Source of the DNA: Paraburkholderia ultramafica
GTDB lineage: Bacteria > Pseudomonadota > Gammaproteobacteria > Burkholderiales > Burkholderiaceae
Length of the DNA stretch: 64,000 nt
Reading direction: 5' to 3'
Assembly: GCF_902859915.1 (NCBI RefSeq)
Contig: NZ_CADIKK010000029.1
Location: 1 to 64,000 of the forward strand
The notes under the pieces are model-generated. The model was given only the letters and a program-made list of their open reading frames with translations. It made no database searches and had not been told where the DNA came from. Within the stretch, counting starts at the first letter, position 1, and each line of letters starts with the position of its first letter. The position numbers were made by a program, and so were the translations under genes. Shown one piece after another: positions 41,206 to 49,019 of this stretch.

Positions 41206-42050
41206 TGATCGAACTCGACTACGTGCACGACGGCACCGTCGCGCAACTAACGCTGAAGCGGCCGCCCGCCAACGCGTTCACGCCTGACGGCTTGCTGCAA
41301 TTGCAGCGGACCGTCGAGCAGTTGAACGGCGAAGCGCGCGTGCGGGCCATCGTGATGACCGGCGACGGGCCGAAGTTTTTCAGCGCGGGCGCCGATCTGA
41401 ACACGTTCGCCGATGGCAACCGCGAAGTCGCGCGCACCGCGGCGGCGCGCTTCGGCGCCGCGTTCGAGACCTTGCAGAACGCGCGGCCGGTCGTGATCGC
41501 GGCGATCAACGGTTATGCGATGGGCGGCGGACTCGAGTGCGCGCTGGCTTGCGATATCCGCATCGCGGAACAGCATGCGTTGCTGGCGTTGCCGGAGACG
41601 GCGGTCGGTTTGCTGCCTTGCGGTTGCGGTACGCAGACGCTGCCGTGGCTGGTCGGCGAAGGCTGGGCCAAGCGGATGATACTCACCGGCGAACGTGTCG
41701 ACGCGGCGACCGCGTTGCGCATCGGTCTGGTCGAGGACGTGGTGGAAAAGGGTGCCGCGCGTGAAGCCGCGCTGACGATGGCCGCGCGTGTCGCGGGTCT
41801 GAGTCCGCAGGCGGTCGGTTTCAGCAAGAGCCTGATTCATCAGGCCCGCAACGGCGTGCCACGCGCGGCGGCGCTGGCGCTGGAACGCGAGCGCTTCATC
41901 GATCTGTTCGACGGCGCCGATCAGCGCGAAGGGGTCAACGCGTTCCTCGAGAAACGCGCGCCGCGCTGGCAGGTGGCTCAAGCTCAGCCTACGGAGCAGG
42001 CCGATCACACGGCACACACCAGCCACGCGCAGCAGGAGACCCACCGATGA
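41205..42050 (+). CDS. Enoyl-CoA hydratase (methacrylyl-CoA hydratase candidate)
   Basis: A crotonase-fold protein of 281 residues. The oxyanion-hole segments are FFSAGADLNTFADG and INGYAMGGGLECALACDIRIA. LALPETAVGLLPCGCGTQTLPWL bears the first catalytic Glu position, but the second position appears as Gly-Cys rather than Glu, so activity is not guaranteed by motif. It would hydrate methacrylyl-CoA to 3-hydroxyisobutyryl-CoA. The start is ATG 41205, although GTG 41202 directly before it is possible. It overlaps the following gene by four bases. Confidence 0.82.
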   Translation: MIELDYVHDGTVAQLTLKRPPANAFTPDGLLQLQRTVEQLNGEARVRAIVMTGDGPKFFSAGADLNTFADGNREVARTAAARFGAAFETLQNARPVVIAAINGYAMGGGLECALACDIRIAEQHALLALPETAVGLLPCGCGTQTLPWLVGEGWAKRMILTGERVDAATALRIGLVEDVVEKGAAREAALTMAARVAGLSPQAVGFSKSLIHQARNGVPRAAALALERERFIDLFDGADQREGVNAFLEKRAPRWQVAQAQPTEQADHTAHTSHAQQETHR

Positions 42051-43234
42051 GCGCCTTGCAAAGCGTCGTGCAAGATACGGGCATGGAAGCGGAACGCGAG
42101 ATTCTGTTTCGCGTCGTCAACCGCGTGGCGATCATCACGCTGAACCGGCCGGCCGCGCTCAATGCGCTCTCGCATGCGATGGTGCGTGAACTCGCGGTGC
42201 TGGTCGAACATTGCCGCAGCGATAGCGGTATCGTCGCGCTCGTGCTGAAAGGCGCGGGCGCGAAGGGCTTTTGCGCCGGCGGCGACGTGCGCGAAGTGCA
42301 GCGGCTGGCGAAGAACGGCGATCACCGTTGGCTCGCGTTCTTCGTCGACGAATACCGGCTCGACTACGCGCTGCACACGTTTCCGAAGCCGGTGGTCGCG
42401 TTGCTCGACGGCATTACGATGGGCGGCGGCATGGGGCTCGGTCAGGCGGCGCGGCTGCGCATCGTCACCGAGCGCAGCAAGATCGCGATGCCGGAGACGC
42501 GCATCGGCTTCCTGCCGGATGTCGGCGCGACGCGTTTTCTGAGCGTGATGCCGGCGGAGGTCGAGCTGTATGTCGGGCTGACCGGCGCAACCTTGTCCGG
42601 CGCCGATGCGTTGCGTCTGCATCTGGCCGATCTGTGCGTGCCGGCCGAATGGCTCGGCAGTTTTGAAGAACGTCTGCAGCGCATGTCGCATGAAGGCGAT
42701 CTGATGGCCGCATTGCGCGGGGTGTTCGAGCCGCCGTGCAACATCATCCCGCACGCGGCGTTGGCGCCGTTTACACAGCTGATGTTGCGGCATTTCGACC
42801 GGCGCTCGAGCGTCGAGCGGATCATCGCGACATTGCGGCAAGACCTGGAGCGTGAGCCGTCGCGCGAGGTGAAACAGTGGTTGCAGTCCACTTACGACGC
42901 CATGACCAGCCACTCGCCGACGCTGCTATGCGTCACGCGCGAGGCGCTGTTGCGCGGCCGGCAGATGACGCTCGCCGAGTGCTTCAGGATGGAGCTGGGC
43001 ATCGTCAAACGGGTGATCGAGGAGGGCGATTTCTGCGAAGGGGTGAGGGCGCAGTTGATCGACAAGGATCGTAAAGCCCGCTGGGCGCCGGCGACGCTCG
43101 CGGAAGTGCGGCCCGAACGGGTCAGGCATTTTCTGGCTTCGCCGTGGAAAAGCGAGGTACATCCGCTGGTTGGGTTGGGGGCGGAGCAGGGGTGTCCGGC
43201 GCCCGCACGAACCGGGCACGCCGGTGAGCGCTAA
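42047..43234 (+). CDS. 3-hydroxyisobutyryl-CoA hydrolase
   Basis: A 395-residue crotonase-superfamily member that is longer than hydratases, as usual for HIBCH-type hydrolases. Its signatures are KGAGAKGFCAGGDVREVQ, DGITMGGGMGLGQAARLRIV, and MPETRIGFLPDVGATRFL with the catalytic Glu and Asp. The long C-terminal helical part includes SPTLLCVTREALLRGRQMTLAECFRMEL (in parts), diagnostic for the family. It releases 3-hydroxyisobutyrate, the MmsB substrate. It begins inside the preceding stop (ATGA) and ends the operon. Confidence 0.92.
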   Translation: MSALQSVVQDTGMEAEREILFRVVNRVAIITLNRPAALNALSHAMVRELAVLVEHCRSDSGIVALVLKGAGAKGFCAGGDVREVQRLAKNGDHRWLAFFVDEYRLDYALHTFPKPVVALLDGITMGGGMGLGQAARLRIVTERSKIAMPETRIGFLPDVGATRFLSVMPAEVELYVGLTGATLSGADALRLHLADLCVPAEWLGSFEERLQRMSHEGDLMAALRGVFEPPCNIIPHAALAPFTQLMLRHFDRRSSVERIIATLRQDLEREPSREVKQWLQSTYDAMTSHSPTLLCVTREALLRGRQMTLAECFRMELGIVKRVIEEGDFCEGVRAQLIDKDRKARWAPATLAEVRPERVRHFLASPWKSEVHPLVGLGAEQGCPAPARTGHAGER

Positions 43235-43237
43235 CGC

Positions 43238-43321
43238 TCAATCGTCGAGCGTTTCGTGGACCGCCGCGGCGCCCTGTTTCCAGTAGCTGGCCGCGCGAAT
43301 CCGCGACTTGCCGACGCCGCG
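43238..43321 (-). pseudogene. C-terminal remnant of a siderophore-interacting (SIP) flavoprotein
   Basis: Twenty-seven codons before a stop read RGVGKSRIRAASYWKQGAAA and then VHETLDD, the extreme C-terminus of SIP/ViuB-type ferric-siderophore reductases (pattern R-G-V-x-K-x-x-I-x-A-x-x-Y-W-x-x-G). The rest of the roughly 250-residue protein is absent; upstream sequence to 43457 stays open but is not recognisable as SIP. This looks like the leftover of a deleted gene, filling most of the 329-bp gap between the valine operon and marC. Confidence 0.6.
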
Positions 43322-43563
43322 TTGCGCGGCCTGCGCCGCGCATCGAAATGATCGACGGTTCAATTCGAGGTGGATCGATTTCGAAGACGGGATGAACGAG
43401 CGGGTGATCGGCGCGACGGTGTTTCAGCATCAATCTATCCTCTATAGGCATCCTCATCGAAGCTGGTGAATGCGCTCGACTCCATTCAAGTGCCGCGCTG
43501 GGTGTTACGCTGAGGTCCGACGGTTTGATATTCCAGACAACGTGCCTGCGAGAGGTAAAGCAG

Positions 43564-44238
43564 ATGTTGAATCAACTGGTTGAAACGACTCTACTGGTCG
43601 TCGCTGGGCTGTTTCCGGTCATCAATCCGCCCGCCGCCGGATTCATCGTGCTCAGCCTCGTGCCACATGCAACACCCGCGGAACGGGCCTATCTCGCGCG
43701 AGCCATTTCGATCAACAGCCTGATTATTCTGCTTGCCTCTCTTCTGATCGGCGCGTACGTGCTGTCCTTCTTCGGCATATCGATACCGGTGTTGCGGGTC
43801 GCGGGCGGATTGGTCATCGCGTTCGCCGGTTGGACGCTGCTGCACACGCCCGATGACGCTGATCGGGGCACGGAGCCGAGAATGGCGTCGGATGCGGCAC
43901 GCAAGGCGACGCTGGGTGCGAAGGCCTTTTATCCGCTGACGCTGCCCGTCACCGTGGGTCCCGGCTCGATCGCCGTGGCGATCGCGCTCGGTACGGGCAG
44001 GCCCCGTACCGGGATTTCCATCATCAACGTGATCGGCGTGGCCGTCGCGATGATTTTGCTATGCGGCAGCATCTACCTTTGCGTGCGCTTCGCCGGCCAT
44101 GTCGAGAGGCTGCTGGGCCCGATCGGTACGCAGGTGGCGATGCGCCTCTTCGCGTTTGTGCTGTTTTGTATCGGCATTCAGATCATCTGGCTCGGCCTCG
44201 ATCAGCTGTTCGAATCGGTGCGGTTGTCCGTCCAGTGA
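43564..44238 (+). CDS. marC: MarC family integral membrane protein
   Basis: A 224-residue protein with six predicted helices. It opens LVETTLLVVAGLFPVINPPAAGFIVL, the NP-containing MarC signature, and has the second NP-like segment AKAFYPLTLPVTVGPGSIAV. The C-terminal helix ends AFVLFCIGIQIIWLGL. MarC proteins (UPF0056) have no established transport function, despite the historical link to multiple antibiotic resistance. The start ATG 43564 follows GAGAGGTAA. It is monocistronic. Confidence 0.87.
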   Translation: MLNQLVETTLLVVAGLFPVINPPAAGFIVLSLVPHATPAERAYLARAISINSLIILLASLLIGAYVLSFFGISIPVLRVAGGLVIAFAGWTLLHTPDDADRGTEPRMASDAARKATLGAKAFYPLTLPVTVGPGSIAVAIALGTGRPRTGISIINVIGVAVAMILLCGSIYLCVRFAGHVERLLGPIGTQVAMRLFAFVLFCIGIQIIWLGLDQLFESVRLSVQ

Positions 44239-44324
44239 AATCAGATGTCCGCGCCCAGCGAGACCTGGTCGCGTCCGACGTCACGCCCGTGCCCCTTCAT
44301 GCGCGGCAGGCTCGACGCACCTGT

Positions 44325-46640
44325 CTACTGTTTCCTGATGCAGGCGATGCGATAGACGCCGTCCTCGACTTCGACGCCGTGCGTATCGTGCGTGAAGCCA
44401 GGGAAGCGCAGATCGAATTGTTCGAGCGACTTCAGGTAACCGAGCAGTGGACCGTCGGCCGGTCCGGCATTCTCTCCGGGCATCAGCAGCGGGATGCCGG
44501 GCGGGTAGGGCACCACCGCGTTGGCCACCGTGCGGCCTTCCATTTGCGACAGTTCCAGCGTTTCCACCTCGTTATGCACCAGCAACTCGAATGCCTCCTG
44601 CGGGCTGTACTGCGGATCGGGGAGCGTCGAGAAGCCGCGTGACATCATCTCGGTCGTCTTCAGATCGCCCATCGCCTGGAACATCAGGTCACACAGTTCG
44701 CGCAGCCCGAGGCGGCCATACCGCTGCGGATAACGCGCGACGAGATCCGGCAACGCCTGGTCGAGCGGCAGATTGGCGTCGTAGTCCTTCTTGAAGTCGA
44801 GCAGCGTGTTGACCAGCGTGCCCCATTTGCCCTTCGTGATGCCGATCGAAAACAGCAGCAGAATCGTAAAGTCGGTGGTCTTCTCGACGACGATACCGTG
44901 GCGAGCCAGATAGGCAGTCACGACACACGCCGGAATGCCGACCGTCATCAGCCCTCCCGTCGGCGCGATGCCGGGTGTCAGGATCGATACCTTGATCGGG
45001 TCCAGCATGCAGTAGCCGTCTTCGATTGTGCCGAAGCCATGCCACAGTTCGTCGGAGTGCAAGACCCAGCAGGACGGATCGGTCGCCAGCAGTTCCTCGT
45101 CGGTTTCGTGGAAGGGTGTGCGCCGGCCGGTCTTGCGATTGAGCACGACCTCGGGCTGCCAGCCATTGAAGAACCAGTCGTTTTGCTCATCGAACTGCGC
45201 GTGCAGCCTGCCGAGCATCTGACGAAACGCGATCGCCTCGCGGATCGCATCGCCTGTGAGCGCCTCGCCGCCGGGGCCGTCCATCATCGCGGCGCTGACG
45301 TCGTTGGACGCAATGATCGCGTATTGCGGCGAAGTCGACGCGTGCATCATGTACGCTTCGTTGAAGCGCGCATGCTCGATCGGGTTGCGCCCGTCGCGGA
45401 TGTGAATGAACGATGCCTGCGACAGCGCCGCGAGCAGCTTGTGCGTCGAGTGCGTCGCGAAAACGGTCGGCTTCGACGCGTCGTGGTCGGCAGGATCGCC
45501 GTGCATCGCGAAGCGATCCTTGTAGAGCGGATTGAAGCGCGCATAGCCGTACCAGGCTTCGTCGAAGTGCAGACGGTCGACGCTTTCTCCCAGCAGTTCC
45601 TCCAGACGCGTGACGTTATAGCAGAGTCCGTCGTAGGTCGAATTCGTCACGAGCGCATGCACGGGCGTCGGTTCGATGCCTGCGTGATTCTTGACGAGCG
45701 GGTTCTGGTCGATCAGCAGGCGGATGGCCGCCGCCGTGAGCCGCTCGGGCATGATCGGACCGATGATTCCATAGCGGTTGCGCGACGGCACGAGATAGGT
45801 CGGGATTGCGCCCGACATCGTCATCGCGTGCTCGGCCGACTTGTGGCAGTTGCGGTCGCACAGCGCGATCTGGTTGCGTGTCACGCTCGCCATCAGGATC
45901 ACGCGGTTCGACATCGAAGAGCCGTTGGTCACGTGATACGTGCGATGCGACCCGAATACGCGGGCCGCATAACGTTCGCTTTCGCCAATCGGTCCACTGT
46001 GGTCGAGCAGCGAGCCGAGTTCTCCCACCGAAATCGACAGGTCCGAGCGAAACAGCTGTTCGCCGAAGTACTCGAAGAACGCCTGCCCCACGGTCGATTT
46101 CATGAACGCCGTGCCGCCCGTATGGCCCGGCGTATGCCACGAGTATTCGAACACGCGCGAGAAGCGCGCCAGCGCGCCGAACATCGGCGGCAGCACGGTC
46201 ACGCGATAGCGCTCGATCGACGCGACGATTCTGCCGGCAATAAACGCGGTGGTGTCTTCCAGCATCCAGATGAAGTCGTCCGCTTTCTGCATCGCGTCGA
46301 CGGGGACGGTCGCGGCGCTCGTGCGACTCGCGAGCAGGAAGATCGGCACCGTCGCGCTGCGCAGCCGCTGCACGTCGAGCACACGTTGAGCCTGCTGATG
46401 GCTTTCGTCGTTGTCGAGTTCCCAATCCAGCAGCAGGCATTGAATCAGCGGGTCAGATTTGACGACCGATACCGCATCGTCGGCCGAGCTCGCAATGACA
46501 ACTCGCACTTGCCGTTCTTCCAGTTCGGCGGCGAGCGACTGGGCGGCGCGGCCGCTTGCGGTGCGAGCATCGATTTCATGATGCACCAGCAGCGCTTTCA
46601 TGCCGAGACGGCGATAGACGGGTTCGGACGACGAAGACAT
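44325..46640 (-). CDS. adiA: Biodegradative-type arginine decarboxylase
   Basis: A fold-type I PLP decarboxylase of 771 residues that converts arginine to agmatine and CO2, consuming a proton. The N-terminal wing domain (residues about 14-125), the PLP core and the C-terminal domain are complete. The PLP lysine is K401 in FATHSTHKLLAALSQASFIH. WHTPGHTGGTAF and SSMSNRVILM bind cofactor phosphate. TPGIAPTGG, FSIGITKGKWGTLVNTL and PYPPGIPLLMPGEN closely follow E. coli AdiA rather than lysine or ornithine enzymes. It is third in the minus-strand run after ornithine decarboxylase and the antiporter fusion. GGGGAA precedes ATG 46640. Confidence 0.88.
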   Translation of the reverse strand: MSSSSEPVYRRLGMKALLVHHEIDARTASGRAAQSLAAELEERQVRVVIASSADDAVSVVKSDPLIQCLLLDWELDNDESHQQAQRVLDVQRLRSATVPIFLLASRTSAATVPVDAMQKADDFIWMLEDTTAFIAGRIVASIERYRVTVLPPMFGALARFSRVFEYSWHTPGHTGGTAFMKSTVGQAFFEYFGEQLFRSDLSISVGELGSLLDHSGPIGESERYAARVFGSHRTYHVTNGSSMSNRVILMASVTRNQIALCDRNCHKSAEHAMTMSGAIPTYLVPSRNRYGIIGPIMPERLTAAAIRLLIDQNPLVKNHAGIEPTPVHALVTNSTYDGLCYNVTRLEELLGESVDRLHFDEAWYGYARFNPLYKDRFAMHGDPADHDASKPTVFATHSTHKLLAALSQASFIHIRDGRNPIEHARFNEAYMMHASTSPQYAIIASNDVSAAMMDGPGGEALTGDAIREAIAFRQMLGRLHAQFDEQNDWFFNGWQPEVVLNRKTGRRTPFHETDEELLATDPSCWVLHSDELWHGFGTIEDGYCMLDPIKVSILTPGIAPTGGLMTVGIPACVVTAYLARHGIVVEKTTDFTILLLFSIGITKGKWGTLVNTLLDFKKDYDANLPLDQALPDLVARYPQRYGRLGLRELCDLMFQAMGDLKTTEMMSRGFSTLPDPQYSPQEAFELLVHNEVETLELSQMEGRTVANAVVPYPPGIPLLMPGENAGPADGPLLGYLKSLEQFDLRFPGFTHDTHGVEVEDGVYRIACIRKQ

Positions 46641-46725
46641 GTGAATTTCCCCAGGTTGGACGCGGCGACGGCAAGCGTTGGCGAGGCGCGCGGCGTATCC
46701 GGGCGCCTCGCCAACGCTTGAGCAC

Positions 46726-48987
46726 TTACTCGGGCAACACGGCGAGACGGTAGAAATTCTTTGTGTCTTCGTCCGGCTCACCGAACCACTTCACATAGAG
46801 TCCACGATATTGGCCCGATGCAAACATTTTGCTCAGCGTGCGATCGACGAACAGGCGCATGTCCTCATCGCCACGCGCGACGCCTAGCGAAACGGGTACG
46901 TCCGTGAAACGGCGCTGCAGGACCACCAGATCGCTCGACGCCGGACTGCGCTTGACCGCGTCCTGCAGGATCTGGCGCTCCGCGAAGAACACGTTGGTTT
47001 TCCGGTTGATCACCCGTTGCACGCCTTCGTTAAAGCTCGACACGTCGACGACCTGCGCGGTCAGCTGGAAGTGATCGATCCGGTCCGCCAGCCAGCGCTG
47101 GGTCGGCGAGTCCTTCACGCTCGAGAACGTCTGCGCGTTCAGCAGCTGCGCCGGCGACCCACGCCATACGGGCTGGTGGGGCAGTGTGTCGCCGCTCAGC
47201 ACCTGCTTGAGCCCGGGTGCCGCATCGGCGCGCAACAGCGCACCGACGCCGCCCGGATAGACGGGCAGCGAATAGCTGATGAAGCCGCGGCCTGTCAGCG
47301 TTTCGGAGTCGCCGCACAGCAGGTCGATGCGACGCTCCTGGAGCGCGCGGTAGCGGTCGTCCGCTGCAACCAGCGTCCAGTTCACCGTCAGCGCGGGCAG
47401 ACCCAGTTCACTTTTGACCTGATCGGCAACGTTCTGGCATAGCGCCGCGAGATAGCCCACCGCATGGCCGGCATCGTCCCGATACACAAACGGGCTGGCG
47501 CCGTTGACGTAGCCGATGTTCATCTTGCCGGATTGCTTGATCCGCGCGAGCGCACCGGCTGTGGCCGCCGGCGCGGTTGCGCCTGTTTCGGCTGCATGCG
47601 CCGGGCGAGGCGCGGGCGCGCACAGCAACAAAAAGGCGATGATGCTGGCCGCCGCCACGGCGGGTTTGCGTGCTTTGGCGCCGCGCAGACCAAGACGTGG
47701 CGCGATGAGGCCATAGATCACGTAGCCGATCGCCATCACCAGCATGCCGCCCATTACCGCGTCTTTGCCCGAAGCGTAAAGCGCGTAGGTCGAGTACACC
47801 ATCGCAATCACCGTGACTACCGCATTGCGCCGGTAGGCGGCGGGCTCGGTTCCCGCTTCGCGCATCATCACGAACAGGGCCGACAGCGATACGATGTACG
47901 GCACCACATTGGTGACCACCGCGAGATTGACCAGCGCCGCGAACTGTTCGGACAGGTTGGGCGAAATCGTCGACAGGGCCATCAGCGATTGGACGATGCC
48001 CATGATGATCATGCCGGCAATCGGTGCGCCCGCAAGACTCGCCTTGCTGAAAATCGACGGGAACATGTTGCTGTCCGCCGCATCCTTCGCGGTCTGGGCC
48101 AGCGTGAACTGCCAGCCGAGCAACGAGCCGACGCACGCCATGGCCGCGAGCCCCATCACGATGGAACCGACCGCCGGATTGAACATCTGCGCAAAGGCGA
48201 GGCCAAACGGCCCGGTCGACTTCGCGAGATCCGCGTTGGGCACGATGCCCTGGATCGCAGTGGTCGAGAGAATGTAGACGACCGCCGCGCCCAGCGTGCC
48301 GAACAGGCACGCGAGCGGCACGTCGCGTTTCGGATTCTCGACGGCCGACGAGTTCTGCACCGCCGATTCCATCCCCAGAAATGCCCACAGGGTCAGCGAG
48401 ATGCTGGAGCCCATGCCTTCTATCAGCCGCAGCCCCTGCGGGTTCCAGGCGGCCGCGAAGATGCCGGGGTGGAACCAGAACCAGCCGGCGAAGGACATGA
48501 AACCCACCGGCAGAATCACGCCCCATACCGTCACGGAGCCGATGCGTCCGGTCAGCTTCGGACCGCCGAAGTTGGCGACCGTGGTGATCCACAACAACGC
48601 GATCACACCGACGCAGGTTGCGATCGGCGACGACGTCAGGACCGGGAAGAAGGCGGCGAGATAGCCGAGCGCCGAACTGGCGACCGCCACATTCGCAATC
48701 GCCAGAGACAGGAAATACAGGAAGAACACCTGAAAGTATCCCGGCTTCCCATAGGCATCTTCGGCGTAAGCCGCCATGCCGCCCGCGCGCTGGTTGAGAA
48801 TGCCGGCCTGCGCGAAGCCATAGGCGATCGCCATCGAGCCCAATGCCGTCACCACCCACGACAGCAGCGAAATGGCGCCGACCTTGGCCATATTGGTGGG
48901 CAGCATGATGATGCCCGAGCCCATCATATTCACGGTAACGATGAACGTCAGTTGCACGACGTTCATCTTCTTGGGTTGATTAGCCAT
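46726..48987 (-). CDS. potE: PotE putrescine-ornithine antiporter fused to a periplasmic solute-binding domain
   Basis: Residues 5 to about 433 are a full APC antiporter very like E. coli PotE: VNMMGSGIIMLPT, SWVVTALGSMAIAYGFA, TVANFGGPKLTG, SSISLTLWAFLGMESA, GSLLGWQFTLAQ and LVNLAVVTNVVPYI. PotE normally stops there. Here a linker is followed by a hydrophobic signal-like segment at about 443-465, ending APRPAHA-AETG. A 288-residue SBP_bac_3 domain follows: KMNIGYVNGASPFVYRDDAG, RRIDLLCGDSETLTGRGFISYS and a C-terminal YRGLYVKWFGE. The domain should lie in the periplasm. The gene is between the ornithine and arginine decarboxylase genes. AGGAG lies eight bases before ATG 48987. Confidence 0.9.
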   Translation of the reverse strand: MANQPKKMNVVQLTFIVTVNMMGSGIIMLPTNMAKVGAISLLSWVVTALGSMAIAYGFAQAGILNQRAGGMAAYAEDAYGKPGYFQVFFLYFLSLAIANVAVASSALGYLAAFFPVLTSSPIATCVGVIALLWITTVANFGGPKLTGRIGSVTVWGVILPVGFMSFAGWFWFHPGIFAAAWNPQGLRLIEGMGSSISLTLWAFLGMESAVQNSSAVENPKRDVPLACLFGTLGAAVVYILSTTAIQGIVPNADLAKSTGPFGLAFAQMFNPAVGSIVMGLAAMACVGSLLGWQFTLAQTAKDAADSNMFPSIFSKASLAGAPIAGMIIMGIVQSLMALSTISPNLSEQFAALVNLAVVTNVVPYIVSLSALFVMMREAGTEPAAYRRNAVVTVIAMVYSTYALYASGKDAVMGGMLVMAIGYVIYGLIAPRLGLRGAKARKPAVAAASIIAFLLLCAPAPRPAHAAETGATAPAATAGALARIKQSGKMNIGYVNGASPFVYRDDAGHAVGYLAALCQNVADQVKSELGLPALTVNWTLVAADDRYRALQERRIDLLCGDSETLTGRGFISYSLPVYPGGVGALLRADAAPGLKQVLSGDTLPHQPVWRGSPAQLLNAQTFSSVKDSPTQRWLADRIDHFQLTAQVVDVSSFNEGVQRVINRKTNVFFAERQILQDAVKRSPASSDLVVLQRRFTDVPVSLGVARGDEDMRLFVDRTLSKMFASGQYRGLYVKWFGEPDEDTKNFYRLAVLPE

Positions 48988-49019
48988 GGCGCACACTCCT
49001 TAGTGGCTTTCGTTATCGC

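Noticed and set aside
44898..46721. 607-codon plus-strand frame opposite adiA
   Set aside because: Antisense shadow of a highly conserved decarboxylase gene.
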